A stretch of DNA of 64,000 nt. Origin: Virgisporangium aurantiacum. Its GTDB lineage: Bacteria; Actinomycetota; Actinomycetes; Mycobacteriales; Micromonosporaceae. The stretch is taken from assembly GCF_016863635.1 (NCBI RefSeq), contig NZ_BOPG01000105.1, positions 1 to 64,000 of the forward strand, read 5' to 3'. Shown here piece by piece: positions 49,417-59,075 of the stretch (its first letter is position 1; each line of letters opens with the position of its first letter). Below the pieces are notes generated by a model. That model worked only from the letters and a program-made list of their open reading frames with translations. It was not told the DNA's origin and did no database searches. Position numbers and translations under genes: made by a program.

Positions 49417-50424
49417 ATGAGCGAAATGATGCGCGCGGTCGGATACCGCGAGAGTCTGCCGATCACCGACCCACGGAGCCTGATCGACGTCGAGGTGCCG
49501 GTCCCGGAACCCGGGCACCACGACCTGCTCGTCCGGGTCGAGGCGGTCTCGGTGAACCCGGTCGACGTCAAGGTCCGCGCCGGCAACGACCCGCGCGGGC
49601 AGATCAAGATCCTCGGCTACGACGCGGCCGGCGTGGTGACCGCGATCGGCGACGGAGTTACGCGGTTCGCCGTCGGCGACACGGTCTGGTACGCCGGCTC
49701 GATCGACCGGCCGGGCACCAACGCCCAGTACCACGTGGTGAACGAGCACGTCGTGGGTCACAAGCCGGCGAGCCTGTCCTTCGCCCGAGCCGCCGCGCTT
49801 CCGCTGACCACCATCACGGCGTGGGAGACGCTCGACTCGTTCACGCTGGACGCGCGCAAGCAGCCCGGCGGCACGCTGCTGGTGGTCGGCGGCGCGGGCG
49901 GCGTCGGATCGGCCCTGATCCAGCTCGCGCGGGCCCTCACCGACCTGACGGTCATCGCGACCGCGTCCCGACCGGAATCGGCGCGGTGGGTCACGGACCT
50001 GGGCGCACACCACGTCACCGACCACCGTGACCTGGCCGCATCCGTACTCGCGGTGGCTCCGCAGGGTGTCGACTACGTGCTCACCGCGTTCTCGGCCGGC
50101 AATATCGGCGACTTCGCCCAGCTGGTACGACCGTTCGGGCACATCACGGCGATCGACGATCCGGCGGGGCTGGATCTGCTGCCCCTGAAGGCCAAGAGCA
50201 TCTCGTGGCACTGGGAACTCATGTTCACCCGCCCACTGTTCACCCCGACCGACCCGGCACAGCACGAGCTTCTCGAACAGGCCGCCCGGCTCGTCGACGA
50301 CGGGCGCGTGCGTACCACCGCGACCACCGAACTCGGACCCATCAACGCCGCCACCCTGCGCGAGGCACACGCACTCGTCGAAAGCTCGGCCACCATCGGC
50401 AAAGTCGTCATCGCCGGCTGGTAA
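49417..50424 (+). CDS. Zinc-binding-type alcohol dehydrogenase/quinone oxidoreductase family protein
   Basis: A 335-residue MDR-superfamily oxidoreductase: GroES-like half (VRVEAVSVNPVDVKVRAGND), Rossmann half with VVGGAGGVGSALIQLARAL. It lacks the structural-zinc cysteines, as in the TIGR02817/quinone-reductase branch. Divergent from the HxlR gene, which fits the common HxlR-quinone reductase pairing in electrophile stress. Confidence 0.88.
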   Translation: MSEMMRAVGYRESLPITDPRSLIDVEVPVPEPGHHDLLVRVEAVSVNPVDVKVRAGNDPRGQIKILGYDAAGVVTAIGDGVTRFAVGDTVWYAGSIDRPGTNAQYHVVNEHVVGHKPASLSFARAAALPLTTITAWETLDSFTLDARKQPGGTLLVVGGAGGVGSALIQLARALTDLTVIATASRPESARWVTDLGAHHVTDHRDLAASVLAVAPQGVDYVLTAFSAGNIGDFAQLVRPFGHITAIDDPAGLDLLPLKAKSISWHWELMFTRPLFTPTDPAQHELLEQAARLVDDGRVRTTATTELGPINAATLREAHALVESSATIGKVVIAGW

Positions 50425-50526
50425 CCGCCGACAGGCTCGCCCGTTCCTGGATCCAGGCGTGTACGCCCGCCAACTACTCGACGAGGTAGTCACCCGACCG
50501 GTCGACACCACCCCAACGCCGGTGCA

Positions 50527-51525
50527 TTACAACTCGACTACGACCTTGCCCTTGGCGTGGCCCTGTTCAAGGTAGGCGAAGCCGTCGGCGATCTGCTCGA
50601 ACGGGAAGACCCGGTCGGTCACCGTCTTCAGCGTGCCCTTGTCGACCAGGGCGGCCAGCAGGTCGAGGTCCTCTCCGCTCGGGTGCATGAACATGTACCG
50701 GTAGCCGACGCCCCTGCGTCGGGCCTGGCGACGGATCGTGGCGCTGGCCGCCCAGAACGCGACGGCGAGCAGCGGGCCGGCACCCAGGTCTACACGTGCG
50801 GTGGTCGGTTCGGGGACTCCCGCGATCGAGACCGTTCTGGCTCCCCGTTTGAGGATGGCGAAGCTGTCCGGCAGGTCCTGTCCCCCGGTCAGGTCGAGGG
50901 CGCCGTCGTAGTCGGCCAAGGCGTCCTTGAACCTCTGCTTCCGATAGTTGACAACCGTCGTCGCCCCGAGAGACCGCACCAGTTCTTCGCCGCGGGGTGA
51001 CGCCGTGGTGGCCACCTCCGCCCCCATCCAGACGGCCAGTTGGATTGCGTAGGTGCCGACGCCCCCGGCCCCGCCGGAGATGAACACCCGGTCGTCTGCG
51101 GCGACGGCCAGTTCGCGCAGCGCCTGCAGGGCGGTCAACCCGGCCAGCGGCAGCCCGGCCGCATCGGTGAAGTCCAGTGACTCCGGCATCTTCGCCACGT
51201 GAATCTCGTTGACCACGGAGTAGGGGGCATAGGCGCCCAGCCTCTTCTTGTCCACCCTGGCGAACACCCGGTCTCCTTCCGCGAAACGGGTGACGCCGAC
51301 ACCCACGCCCTCGACCACACCGGACAGTTCACTGCCCGCCACCCGCGGCAGGTCGAGGCGGTTCACCAACCGCATCTTGCCTTCGCGGATCTTGTGGTCG
51401 ACCGGATTCAGCCCTGCAGCCCGCACCCGGATGAGCACCTCGCCGTCGCCGGCCACCGGTTCGGGGACATCACGCAGTTCCATGGCGTTCGCGTCCCCGT
51501 ACCGGGTCAGCACGTATGCCCGCAT
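50527..51525 (-). CDS. NADP-dependent MDR oxidoreductase (quinone reductase-like)
   Basis: A 332-residue MDR protein: MRAYVLTRYGDANAMELRDV at the start, VRAAGLNPVDHKIREGKM, cofactor motif ISGGAGGVGTYAIQLAVWMG, no zinc ligands. Closest in pattern to NADP-dependent quinone or enone reductases. Convergent with the preceding oxidoreductase across about 100 bp that hold no clear terminator, and divergent from the Hsp70-WD40 gene. Confidence 0.88.
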   Translation of the reverse strand: MRAYVLTRYGDANAMELRDVPEPVAGDGEVLIRVRAAGLNPVDHKIREGKMRLVNRLDLPRVAGSELSGVVEGVGVGVTRFAEGDRVFARVDKKRLGAYAPYSVVNEIHVAKMPESLDFTDAAGLPLAGLTALQALRELAVAADDRVFISGGAGGVGTYAIQLAVWMGAEVATTASPRGEELVRSLGATTVVNYRKQRFKDALADYDGALDLTGGQDLPDSFAILKRGARTVSIAGVPEPTTARVDLGAGPLLAVAFWAASATIRRQARRRGVGYRYMFMHPSGEDLDLLAALVDKGTLKTVTDRVFPFEQIADGFAYLEQGHAKGKVVVEL

Positions 51526-51674
51526 GTCAAGCCGCCCTCCCGCCGTTGGAGCCCAGTCCGGAACAGGTTGTCACACCTCGGTCCACGGCGAGGATCTGTA
51601 GTTCGGCACCCGGAATGACCTCGGCCATCCGTCGGAACTCGGGGGCCGGCTACCGGCCGACTACCATCGATGAG

Positions 51675-54005
51675 GTGGACGGAGTCCGGCTCGGTGTCGA
51701 CGTGGGGTCGTCGAATACCGTGGCCGTGCTGACCGGCCCGGACGGCGTGGTGCGGCCGGTGCTGTTCGACGGGTTCGAATTGCTGCCGTCGGCGGTTCTG
51801 CGCGACGAGAACGGGGTGTTGCACTGCGGGGTGGATGCGCTGCATCTGGGTCGTACCCGGCCGCAGGCGCTGGAGCTGTACCCGAAGCGGTGTGTCGACG
51901 ATGGCACGGTGCTGCTCGACGGCGTCGAGGTTGCGGTGCCGGCCCTTGTCGCCGCGCTGGTGAGGCGGGCGGTCGCCGAGGCCGCTCGGGTCGTCGGGCA
52001 CCAGCAGGTTGAGGTGACGCTCACCTACCCGGCCGGGTGGGGTGAGCGCCGGCGCTCGGTGTTGCTGGCCGCAGCGGGGTTGGCCGGGCTGTCCCGGGTG
52101 GCACTGGTGGCTGAGCCGGTTGCCGCCGCCGCGCTGTTCGCCGCAGCCGACGGCGGTGGGGTGCCGGTGGGGGGTCACGTCGTGGTGTACGACGCGGGCG
52201 CGGGCACGTTCGATACCGCGGTGCTGCGCCGCACGCGGGACGGGTTCGACGTGCGTGCCCACCGTGGGCTCAGCGGTGCCGGCGGTCTCGACGTGGACGC
52301 GGCGGTCGTGACGCACCTGGGCCGGCGGTTCGGCCCGCGGGATACCGGGCGCTGGCAGCGTCTGATCAGCCCGGACGCCGACGGCGACCGACGGGCCGCC
52401 CGGCAGCTCTGGAGTGACATCCGGGTGGCCAAGGAGATGCTCTCACGCGCGGCGTCGACGGAGATCCATGTGCCGCTGTTCGACGAGGCGGTCATTCTCG
52501 GGCGTGAGGAGCTCGAGGCGCTGGCCGGGCCGGTTCTGCAGCCGACCGTACAGACGACGCGGCAGGTGCTTGACGACGCCGGACTGCGTCCAGCTGAGGT
52601 GGCTGGATTGTTTCTCGTCGGTGGTGGGTCGCGAATGCCGCTGGCGGCGACGTTGCTCCACCGTGCGCTCGGTATCGCGCCGACTGTGCGGGAACGTCCG
52701 GAGCTCGTGGTCGCCGAGGGCAGTCTGCGTGTGCCCGCCGTCTCGCTGTCGACATTGGTGGACGAGAAGGAATCCCGTCCCGAACCCGAGCCTGTCATGC
52801 CGTCGTCCGAGGCGGTGACGTCGACGGCGCGAGTCGCCGATGCATCTGACGGCCCACCGGAGCCGGCGGCATCCGGACCGAAGGCGAAGCGTCGGCTCCT
52901 GATCGGCGCGGCTGCGGTGGCGATCCTGATCGCCGGGCTCTTCCTGATCAGGCCACTCACCGGCGCCGGCTCGGGTGTCGGCCGCGGGGCCGGGCCGACG
53001 TCCAGCGCGCCTTCGATCACACAGTCCGCCAGCGTCACCGGTTCCGGATCGGTGGCCATGCAGACCGGCCTTCGGTTGCAGGGCCACACCAAGGACGTCA
53101 CGGGCGTGTCGTTCAACCGCGAGGGCACACTGCTGGCCACGTCCAGTGTGGACAACACGGTCCGGTTGTGGAACGTGGTCACCGGTCAGACGGTCAGGGT
53201 TCTCGATGCCGGTCAGGGCTGGTTCCTGGACGCGGTGGCCCTCAGCCCTGACGGGAGCCAGGTCGCAGCCTCGAACTTCGGGCCGGGTGGAGGTGCCCGG
53301 ATCGTGCTGTGGAACGCCAACACCGGTGAGCGGGTGCGGACCTTCGGCGCGACCGACGGCAACGGCTGGTTCGAGGACCTGGCATTCAGCCCGGACGGCA
53401 CGCTGCTGGCCGCCGCCATCGGGCTCGGCAAGGACTCCACCCGCAACGAGGCTCAACTTTGGAACCCGGCCACCGGAGCCCAGGTGGCACGGCTGCAGGC
53501 CAGTCCCCGGCATACCGTGATCGGTGTGGAGTTCAGCGCCAACGGCGAGGTGTTGGCCAGCACCGGATACAACACCGCCTCCGACGAGCTCGACGGTGAA
53601 GTAGTGCTGTGGGACGTCAGGCAGCAGAGTCGGCTGGCCAGTCTGCCGGGCTCGCCGAGCAGCCCGGTCTTCAGTCCGGACCCGTCCCGTCTGGCCGTAG
53701 CGGACAGCCGCGACGGGAAGGTTCGGATGTGGGACCTCGCGGTGGGCAGATACACTACCGAGTTCGCCGGATGCACCGGACTACCACTCGCGCAGACGTT
53801 CAGCGCCGACGGCAAGGTGCTCGCCACCAGCTGCGACAAACAACGGATGGGACTGTGGGACGTCACGGGCAACCGACCGTTGGACGTCATCGGCGGCGGG
53901 CCGGCCACTCCGTCGATCGCCTGCTTCAGCCCGGCCGGCCGGATTCTGGCCACGGTGGACAGGACCGCCGCCTGGATCCAGCTGTGGAGCGTGGGAGCGG
54001 GCTGA
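51675..54005 (+). CDS. Membrane-anchored Hsp70-like protein fused to an extracytoplasmic WD40 propeller
   Basis: A 776-residue protein. Residues 1-350 are an Hsp70/actin-type ATPase (VRLGVDVGSSNTVAVLTGPD; VVYDAGAGTFDTAVL; LFLVGGGSRMPLAATLL). A linker and one helix (RRLLIGAAAVAILIAGLFLI, about 407-427) lead to a C-terminal WD40 propeller (LQGHTKDVTGVSFNREGTLL, ..VRLWNVVTG, AVALSPDGSQVA) of about six blades outside the cell. In phosphate 2 the usual DLGGGT reads DAGAGT. GTG at 51675 opens the ATPase; an ATG at 51615 is possible. Function unknown; compare the other Hsp70 fusion at 8.3 kb. Confidence 0.83.
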   Translation: MDGVRLGVDVGSSNTVAVLTGPDGVVRPVLFDGFELLPSAVLRDENGVLHCGVDALHLGRTRPQALELYPKRCVDDGTVLLDGVEVAVPALVAALVRRAVAEAARVVGHQQVEVTLTYPAGWGERRRSVLLAAAGLAGLSRVALVAEPVAAAALFAAADGGGVPVGGHVVVYDAGAGTFDTAVLRRTRDGFDVRAHRGLSGAGGLDVDAAVVTHLGRRFGPRDTGRWQRLISPDADGDRRAARQLWSDIRVAKEMLSRAASTEIHVPLFDEAVILGREELEALAGPVLQPTVQTTRQVLDDAGLRPAEVAGLFLVGGGSRMPLAATLLHRALGIAPTVRERPELVVAEGSLRVPAVSLSTLVDEKESRPEPEPVMPSSEAVTSTARVADASDGPPEPAASGPKAKRRLLIGAAAVAILIAGLFLIRPLTGAGSGVGRGAGPTSSAPSITQSASVTGSGSVAMQTGLRLQGHTKDVTGVSFNREGTLLATSSVDNTVRLWNVVTGQTVRVLDAGQGWFLDAVALSPDGSQVAASNFGPGGGARIVLWNANTGERVRTFGATDGNGWFEDLAFSPDGTLLAAAIGLGKDSTRNEAQLWNPATGAQVARLQASPRHTVIGVEFSANGEVLASTGYNTASDELDGEVVLWDVRQQSRLASLPGSPSSPVFSPDPSRLAVADSRDGKVRMWDLAVGRYTTEFAGCTGLPLAQTFSADGKVLATSCDKQRMGLWDVTGNRPLDVIGGGPATPSIACFSPAGRILATVDRTAAWIQLWSVGAG

Positions 54006-54095
54006 GTTGCTCGGCTGTACTTGTCGCGGCAGCTTCGCGGTCGGCGATCAGGTCCAAGGGTGTCGGCGTAGGATGCCCGGATACAAGGTGGTGAG

Positions 54096-55112
54096 ATGCG
54101 CATGGGCGGTCGCGGGCAGCTCGGGGTCGGAGAGCGGGCCGCCGACTTTGTCACGGGCGGTCCGTCTGGTGTGCCCGCGCGGTTCTACGCGTACGCGGGT
54201 GGCCGCCCGACGGCGGTGGTCTTCTGTGATGCGGAGAGCGATCCGCGGCTGGTCGATCTCGCCGGCCGGCTGGCGGTCCGTGAGGATGTCGCGCTGTGCT
54301 GTGTGGCCCCGAACGGGGCTACTCGTGTGGCGGACGTGCCGATGTGGTCCGATCACGACGGTCTGGTCGCCGAGGCGTACGGGGTGACGCCACGGGAGTT
54401 GACCGCGGTGGTGCTCGACCCAAATCTGCGTGTGGTCGGTGTCGTTGTCGGAGATCGCTTTGTCGACCGGGTCGTCGAACTGCTCGACGGCGCGGCGTAC
54501 CACGATCGCCCGGTGGAGGTGGTGGCGCAGGCTCCGGTGCTTGTGCTACCGCGCGTCCTTCACGCGGCGTACCGGGACAGGTTGATCCGGGTGTGGGAGA
54601 GCGACGGCGGCGCCGACACCGGAGTGGAGCGGGCGGGGAACGACGTCCCGGATGCGAGCGTCAAGCGGCGTCGCGATCACACTGTCGATGACCACGCCCT
54701 GCTGCGGGAGTTGACCTCGGTGATTGGCCGCCGGGTGTTCCCTGAGATCGGCAAGGCGTTCGCGTACCGCCCGACCCGCTTCGAGGGGTTCAAGATCGCC
54801 TGTTACGACGCGGCCACCGGCGGCTTCTTCCGGCCGCACCGTGACAACCTCACGCCGTCGACGGCGCACCGGGTGTTCGCGCTCACGTTGAACCTCAACG
54901 ACGACTACGACGGGGGGCAGTTGCGCTTTCCCGAGTACGGCAACCAGCGCTACCGACCCGAGGCCGGCGCGGCGCTCGTCTTCTCCTGTGCCCACCTGCA
55001 CGAGGTGCTCGATGTGACCGCGGGACGGCGCTTCGTGCTGTTGTCGTTCCTTTACGCCGCCGCCGCTGGTGATCCCCGACGCACGGTCGCCGACAGGAGC
55101 CCGTCACGCTGA
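54096..55112 (+). CDS. Redoxin domain fused to a 2-oxoglutarate/Fe(II) oxygenase (prolyl 4-hydroxylase type)
   Basis: A 338-residue fusion. Residues 8-145 are peroxiredoxin-like (GVGERAADFVTGGPSGVPAR, TAVVFCDAESDPRL). Residues 150-325 are a P4H-type dioxygenase with iron ligands H248 and D250 (FFRPHRDN), H302 (CAHLHEVLDV) and the 2-oxoglutarate Arg at 311/312 (AGRRFVLLSFLY). It would hydroxylate a peptide or small-molecule target. GGTGGTGAG precedes the ATG. It follows the Hsp70-WD40 gene by 90 bp on the same strand. Confidence 0.82.
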   Translation: MRMGGRGQLGVGERAADFVTGGPSGVPARFYAYAGGRPTAVVFCDAESDPRLVDLAGRLAVREDVALCCVAPNGATRVADVPMWSDHDGLVAEAYGVTPRELTAVVLDPNLRVVGVVVGDRFVDRVVELLDGAAYHDRPVEVVAQAPVLVLPRVLHAAYRDRLIRVWESDGGADTGVERAGNDVPDASVKRRRDHTVDDHALLRELTSVIGRRVFPEIGKAFAYRPTRFEGFKIACYDAATGGFFRPHRDNLTPSTAHRVFALTLNLNDDYDGGQLRFPEYGNQRYRPEAGAALVFSCAHLHEVLDVTAGRRFVLLSFLYAAAAGDPRRTVADRSPSR

Positions 55113-55154
55113 CCGTAATGTCGGCCGCGTGGACGCCGTGGATACGATCGCCGG

Positions 55155-56039
55155 ATGAGCCGAGAGTACGCGTTCGTCATCGCTGACGTCTTCACCCAGA
55201 CGCCGTTCGGCGGCAACCAACTCGCCGTGCTGCCGGACGCCCGCGGCATATCACCGGAACGGATGCAGGACGTGGCACGAGAGTTCGGCTACTCCGAAAC
55301 CACATTCGTACTTCCGCCGGACGACCCTCGGCACACCCGCCGCGTGCGCATCTTCACTCCGGTCACAGAGCTGCCCTTCGCCGGTCACCCGACCGTCGGG
55401 ACGGCGTCGGTGCTTGCGACACAGGGTTTTGTCGATCCGGATCTGACGATGGTTCTCGAGGAGGGTGTCGGCCCGGTTCCGGTGGACGTCGACGGCACGT
55501 TCAGCCGCTTCACCATCACCGCGGCCCTACAGCAACCGGCCGACGAGCCGCCGCGCGCCGCCCTCGCAGCCGCGTTGTCACTGTCCCCAAAGGACATCGA
55601 GGATTGCTGGTTCGCCGATCTCGGCGCCGCCTTCTGCTACCTGCGGTTGGACACGGCCGGCACCGTCGACCGGGCCGTGCTCGACCGCGCGCAGTGGGCA
55701 GCGAAGGTCGCGGATCTGTGGTCGCCGAACCTGTATGTGTTCGCCGGTGACTTCCGCGACGGCGGTCGGGTCTACGCCCGCTGCTTCGCGCCGGCGGTCG
55801 GGGTGGAGGAGGACCCGGCCACCGGCTCGGCCGCCGCCGGGCTGGTCGCCAGCCTCGCCCTCCGCAGCACCACCCCCGACACCGAAATCCACCTGCAAGT
55901 GGACCAGGGAGTCGCCATGGGACGCCCGAGCCTGATCGACACCACCGCCCGAACAGCCGGTGGCCGGCTCGAACACGTCACGGTCGGCGGCTTCACCACC
56001 GTGGTCGCCACCGGCACGATCAACCTGCCCGACCCCTGA
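55155..56039 (+). CDS. PhzF-family isomerase-like protein
   Basis: A 294-residue protein of the PhzF/diaminopimelate-epimerase fold: FVIADVFTQTPFGGNQLAVL, catalytic-loop Glu in FGYSETTFVLPP, LPFAGHPTVGTA and EEDPATGSAAAGL, all standard PhzF motifs. PhzF itself isomerises a phenazine precursor, but most homologues have unknown substrates and no phenazine genes are here. 43 bp after the oxygenase gene, so probably the same transcript. Confidence 0.88.
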   Translation: MSREYAFVIADVFTQTPFGGNQLAVLPDARGISPERMQDVAREFGYSETTFVLPPDDPRHTRRVRIFTPVTELPFAGHPTVGTASVLATQGFVDPDLTMVLEEGVGPVPVDVDGTFSRFTITAALQQPADEPPRAALAAALSLSPKDIEDCWFADLGAAFCYLRLDTAGTVDRAVLDRAQWAAKVADLWSPNLYVFAGDFRDGGRVYARCFAPAVGVEEDPATGSAAAGLVASLALRSTTPDTEIHLQVDQGVAMGRPSLIDTTARTAGGRLEHVTVGGFTTVVATGTINLPDP

Positions 56040-56096
56040 CCGCCGTTTCCACCACGACGTGCCCGAGATCAGCGCGGTCCTGTGCCATGAGGTTAC

Positions 56097-58877
56097 CTAC
56101 GGGTCGAGGTGGTGGAGTTTGGCGCGGACGGTGTCGGCGTCGGGATGGTCGAGTTGGTCGAGGATGGTCAGGGCCTGCTGCCAGGCGGTCCGGGCGGCCT
56201 CGGTGTTGCTGGTGATGTGGTGGGTCTCGCCGAGATTGGTGAGGGTGGTGGCTTCCTCGTAACGGTCGCCGAGGCTCCGGTACAGCTCGATGGTGTGCTG
56301 ATAGCAGGTGATGGCCTCGGTGTGCTGGCCGAGGTGGTGGTGGGCGTAGCCGAGGCTGTCCCACGCGGCGGCCTGCATGGAGCGGTCGCCGAGTTCCTGG
56401 AACAGGGTCAGGGCCTGTTGGCAGCAGGTCAGGGTCTGCTGGTGCTCGCCGAGGAGGGCGTGGTTCCAGCCGATCGCGTTGAGGGCCAGGGCCTGCCCGC
56501 GCTGGTGGTCGGCGACCCGGTACAGCTTCAGTGCCCGCCGCGCGTGGTCGAGGGCCTCGGTGCGACAGCCCTGCCGCCCCCACACGACGGCGAGGCCGAC
56601 GTGGGTGTGAGCCTGCCCGATCCGGTCGCCGGCCCGGTCGTACAGGTCGAGGGCCTGCCGCAGCAGGGTGTGGGCGTCGTCGAAGCGGCCCAGCCGTCGG
56701 TAGGCGCGGGCGAGAAGGCGGTGGGCACCGGCCTGCGCGGTCGGGTCGGCCAGCCGGCCGGCAGCTGCCGCCGCGGCGCGTCCGGTGGCGGCCTGATCGT
56801 GCCAGTGCCCCCGCCGGTCGAGGAAGGTGTCGAGGGCCCAGGCCAGTCGCCAGGTGTGGGAATCGAAGCCGGTGGCGGCGGCGTGCTCCACGGCGGCCAG
56901 CAGCGCGGGACACTCGGCGGTGAACCATTCGAAGGCCCGCTCGTGGTCGGCGGGTGCTTCGGAGATGACCCCGGGTCGAGGTGGGGTAAGGCTGATCGGA
57001 TCCCGGGCCGGGTACAGCAGCCGTTCGGCGGCGTACGCGGTGTGTAGGTAGTGATCCAGCACTCGGTGTACGGCGGCGCGTCGCCGCCGGTCGGGGTCGG
57101 TGGTGCGGCTCAGGTCGGCGGCGTATGCGCGGAGCAGGTCATGGAAGGTGTACCGGCCGCGGGCGTGTTCGGTGAGCAGGTTCGTCCGGGCCAACTCCGC
57201 CAGCAACGTGCGCGCCCGGTCGAGGGGCAGGGCAGCGGCGCTGGCGGCCGCCGGGGCGGCGATGTCCGGGCCGGGGTGCAGGCCGAGCAGCCGGAACAGC
57301 CGCGCCGTGTCCGGGGTGAGGGTCCGGTAGGACCAGGAGAACACCGCCCGCAGGTCGGTGGTGGGGGTGTCGCCGGTCGACAGAAAGCCGAGCCGGTCCT
57401 GGGCGTCGTGCAGGTCGGCGGCGATGGCCGTCAGTGACCGCTGGGGTTGGGTGGCGGCGTTGGCCGCGGCGATGGCCAACGCCAGGGGTAGCCGCGCACA
57501 GCAGGTGATGATCTCGTCGACCGCGTCGGGCTCGGCCGCGACCCGGCGGATACCGATGCGCCGGGCGATCAGGTCCCGCGCCTCGTCAAGGGTGAGCAGA
57601 TCCAGGGGAACCGGGTGGGCGCCCACGGTGGCGACCAGGCCCGACAGGCGGTTGCGGCTGGTGACCAGGACCAGGCAGCCGGGAGAGCCGGGCAGCAGCG
57701 GCCCGACCTGGTCGGGGTCGCGGGCGTTGTCGAGCACGATCAGCACGCGTTTGCCGGCCAGGAGTGTGCGGTACAGGCCGACCTGCGCATCCGGGTCGGC
57801 CGGGATGCGTTGCGGTGGCACGCCGAGGGCGTCGAGGAATCGGCGGATCGCCTCGGCCGGGTCCATGACCGTGCCAGCTGGGTCGAAGCCGCGCAGGTTG
57901 ACATACAACTGCCCGTGCGGGAACTGGTTGGCGACCTGGTGGGCCCAGTGCACCGCCAGGGCGGTCTTCCCCACGCCGGCTGTTCCGGCGATCGCAGAGA
58001 TGACGACGGCGGTGGGCCGGTCAGTGACGGCGGCTATGCCGTGCAGCCGGGTGAGTTGATCGGTGCGGCCGGCGAAACTGGGTACGTCGGTCGGCAGCTG
58101 GGCCGGCGCGATCGGCGTGGGCGGCCGCGGGGCGGCGACCGCGACCGTACGTCGGACGTCGACCTCGTCACGCAGTATCGCGGTGTGCAGCTGACGCAGG
58201 TCGGCGCCGGGGCCGATGCCCAGTTCATCGACGAGTCGGGCCTGTAGCTGCTGGTAGACAGCCAGCGCGTCGGCTTGCCGGCCGGATGCGTGCAGCGCCA
58301 GCATGAGCTGGCCGATGAGGCGTTCCCGTAGCGGGTGGGCGGCGGCCAGTTCGATCAGTTCGCCAACGAGCTCGCGGTGGCGACCGAGCGTGAGCTCGAG
58401 GTCCAAACGCTGCTCGATCACGGTCAGGCGTTGTTCGTTGAGCCGGGCCGCGCTGGCCTGGATCGTACGGCCGGTGCAGCCGGCCAGTGCCGGGCCACGC
58501 CATAGCCGCAGCGCGGCCGTCATCTGGTCGACAGCTGGCCCGAGCTTTCCGGTCGCGGCCGATGCCCGCGCCTCGGTGACCAGGTCCTGGAACTGCTGGG
58601 CGTCGAGCTGCCCATGGTCGACGGGTATCCGGTAGCCGGGGCCGTCGGCGCGGACGGTCAGTTGTTTGCGCAGCGTCCAGACACAGTTCTGGATCTGCCG
58701 CCGCGCGGTCGGCGGTGGATCGTCGTCCCACACCGCGTCGATCAGGTCGTGGATCGGGACGGCCCGGTTGGTGGCCAGCAACAGCGTGGCGAGCACCTTC
58801 GTCTGTCGTGGGCCGAACGGTCGGGGTTGGCCGCCATTGGCGACGACCAGTAGCGGCCCCAGGATCCGGAACTCCAT
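56097..58877 (-). CDS. AfsR-type regulator: SARP domain, NB-ARC ATPase, TPR
   Basis: A 926-residue full AfsR-like protein. DNA-binding winged helix (MEFRILGPLLVVANGGQPRP, RRQIQNCVWTLRKQL), BTAD to about 245 (..LVDELGIGPGADLRQLH), NB-ARC with GTAGVGKTALAVHW, LVTSRNRLSGL and LPLALAIAAANA, then TPRs (ALNAIGWNHALLGEHQQTLT). These are ATP-dependent global or pathway activators of secondary metabolism. ATG at 58877 starts the domain. It is divergent from the I36-type inhibitor gene across about 200 bp with no obvious operator. Confidence 0.9.
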   Translation of the reverse strand: MEFRILGPLLVVANGGQPRPFGPRQTKVLATLLLATNRAVPIHDLIDAVWDDDPPPTARRQIQNCVWTLRKQLTVRADGPGYRIPVDHGQLDAQQFQDLVTEARASAATGKLGPAVDQMTAALRLWRGPALAGCTGRTIQASAARLNEQRLTVIEQRLDLELTLGRHRELVGELIELAAAHPLRERLIGQLMLALHASGRQADALAVYQQLQARLVDELGIGPGADLRQLHTAILRDEVDVRRTVAVAAPRPPTPIAPAQLPTDVPSFAGRTDQLTRLHGIAAVTDRPTAVVISAIAGTAGVGKTALAVHWAHQVANQFPHGQLYVNLRGFDPAGTVMDPAEAIRRFLDALGVPPQRIPADPDAQVGLYRTLLAGKRVLIVLDNARDPDQVGPLLPGSPGCLVLVTSRNRLSGLVATVGAHPVPLDLLTLDEARDLIARRIGIRRVAAEPDAVDEIITCCARLPLALAIAAANAATQPQRSLTAIAADLHDAQDRLGFLSTGDTPTTDLRAVFSWSYRTLTPDTARLFRLLGLHPGPDIAAPAAASAAALPLDRARTLLAELARTNLLTEHARGRYTFHDLLRAYAADLSRTTDPDRRRRAAVHRVLDHYLHTAYAAERLLYPARDPISLTPPRPGVISEAPADHERAFEWFTAECPALLAAVEHAAATGFDSHTWRLAWALDTFLDRRGHWHDQAATGRAAAAAAGRLADPTAQAGAHRLLARAYRRLGRFDDAHTLLRQALDLYDRAGDRIGQAHTHVGLAVVWGRQGCRTEALDHARRALKLYRVADHQRGQALALNAIGWNHALLGEHQQTLTCCQQALTLFQELGDRSMQAAAWDSLGYAHHHLGQHTEAITCYQHTIELYRSLGDRYEEATTLTNLGETHHITSNTEAARTAWQQALTILDQLDHPDADTVRAKLHHLDP

Positions 58878-59075
58878 CCGATCCTCTCCCCCAGCGGTAT
58901 CGATGGCGCTCGATTACGCAAGATACTCGGCCCGCTGCGGGGTGCCTGTCGGAAACGTGTCAGCGATTCGACTGCCCGCCGAGAACAGGTGGAGACCGGA
59001 TGAAGACCGATCGGATGGAGCGACTGGCAATGCTGCCGTTGATGCAAGTACCGGAGTCGGAGAGAGGAAGGTGCC

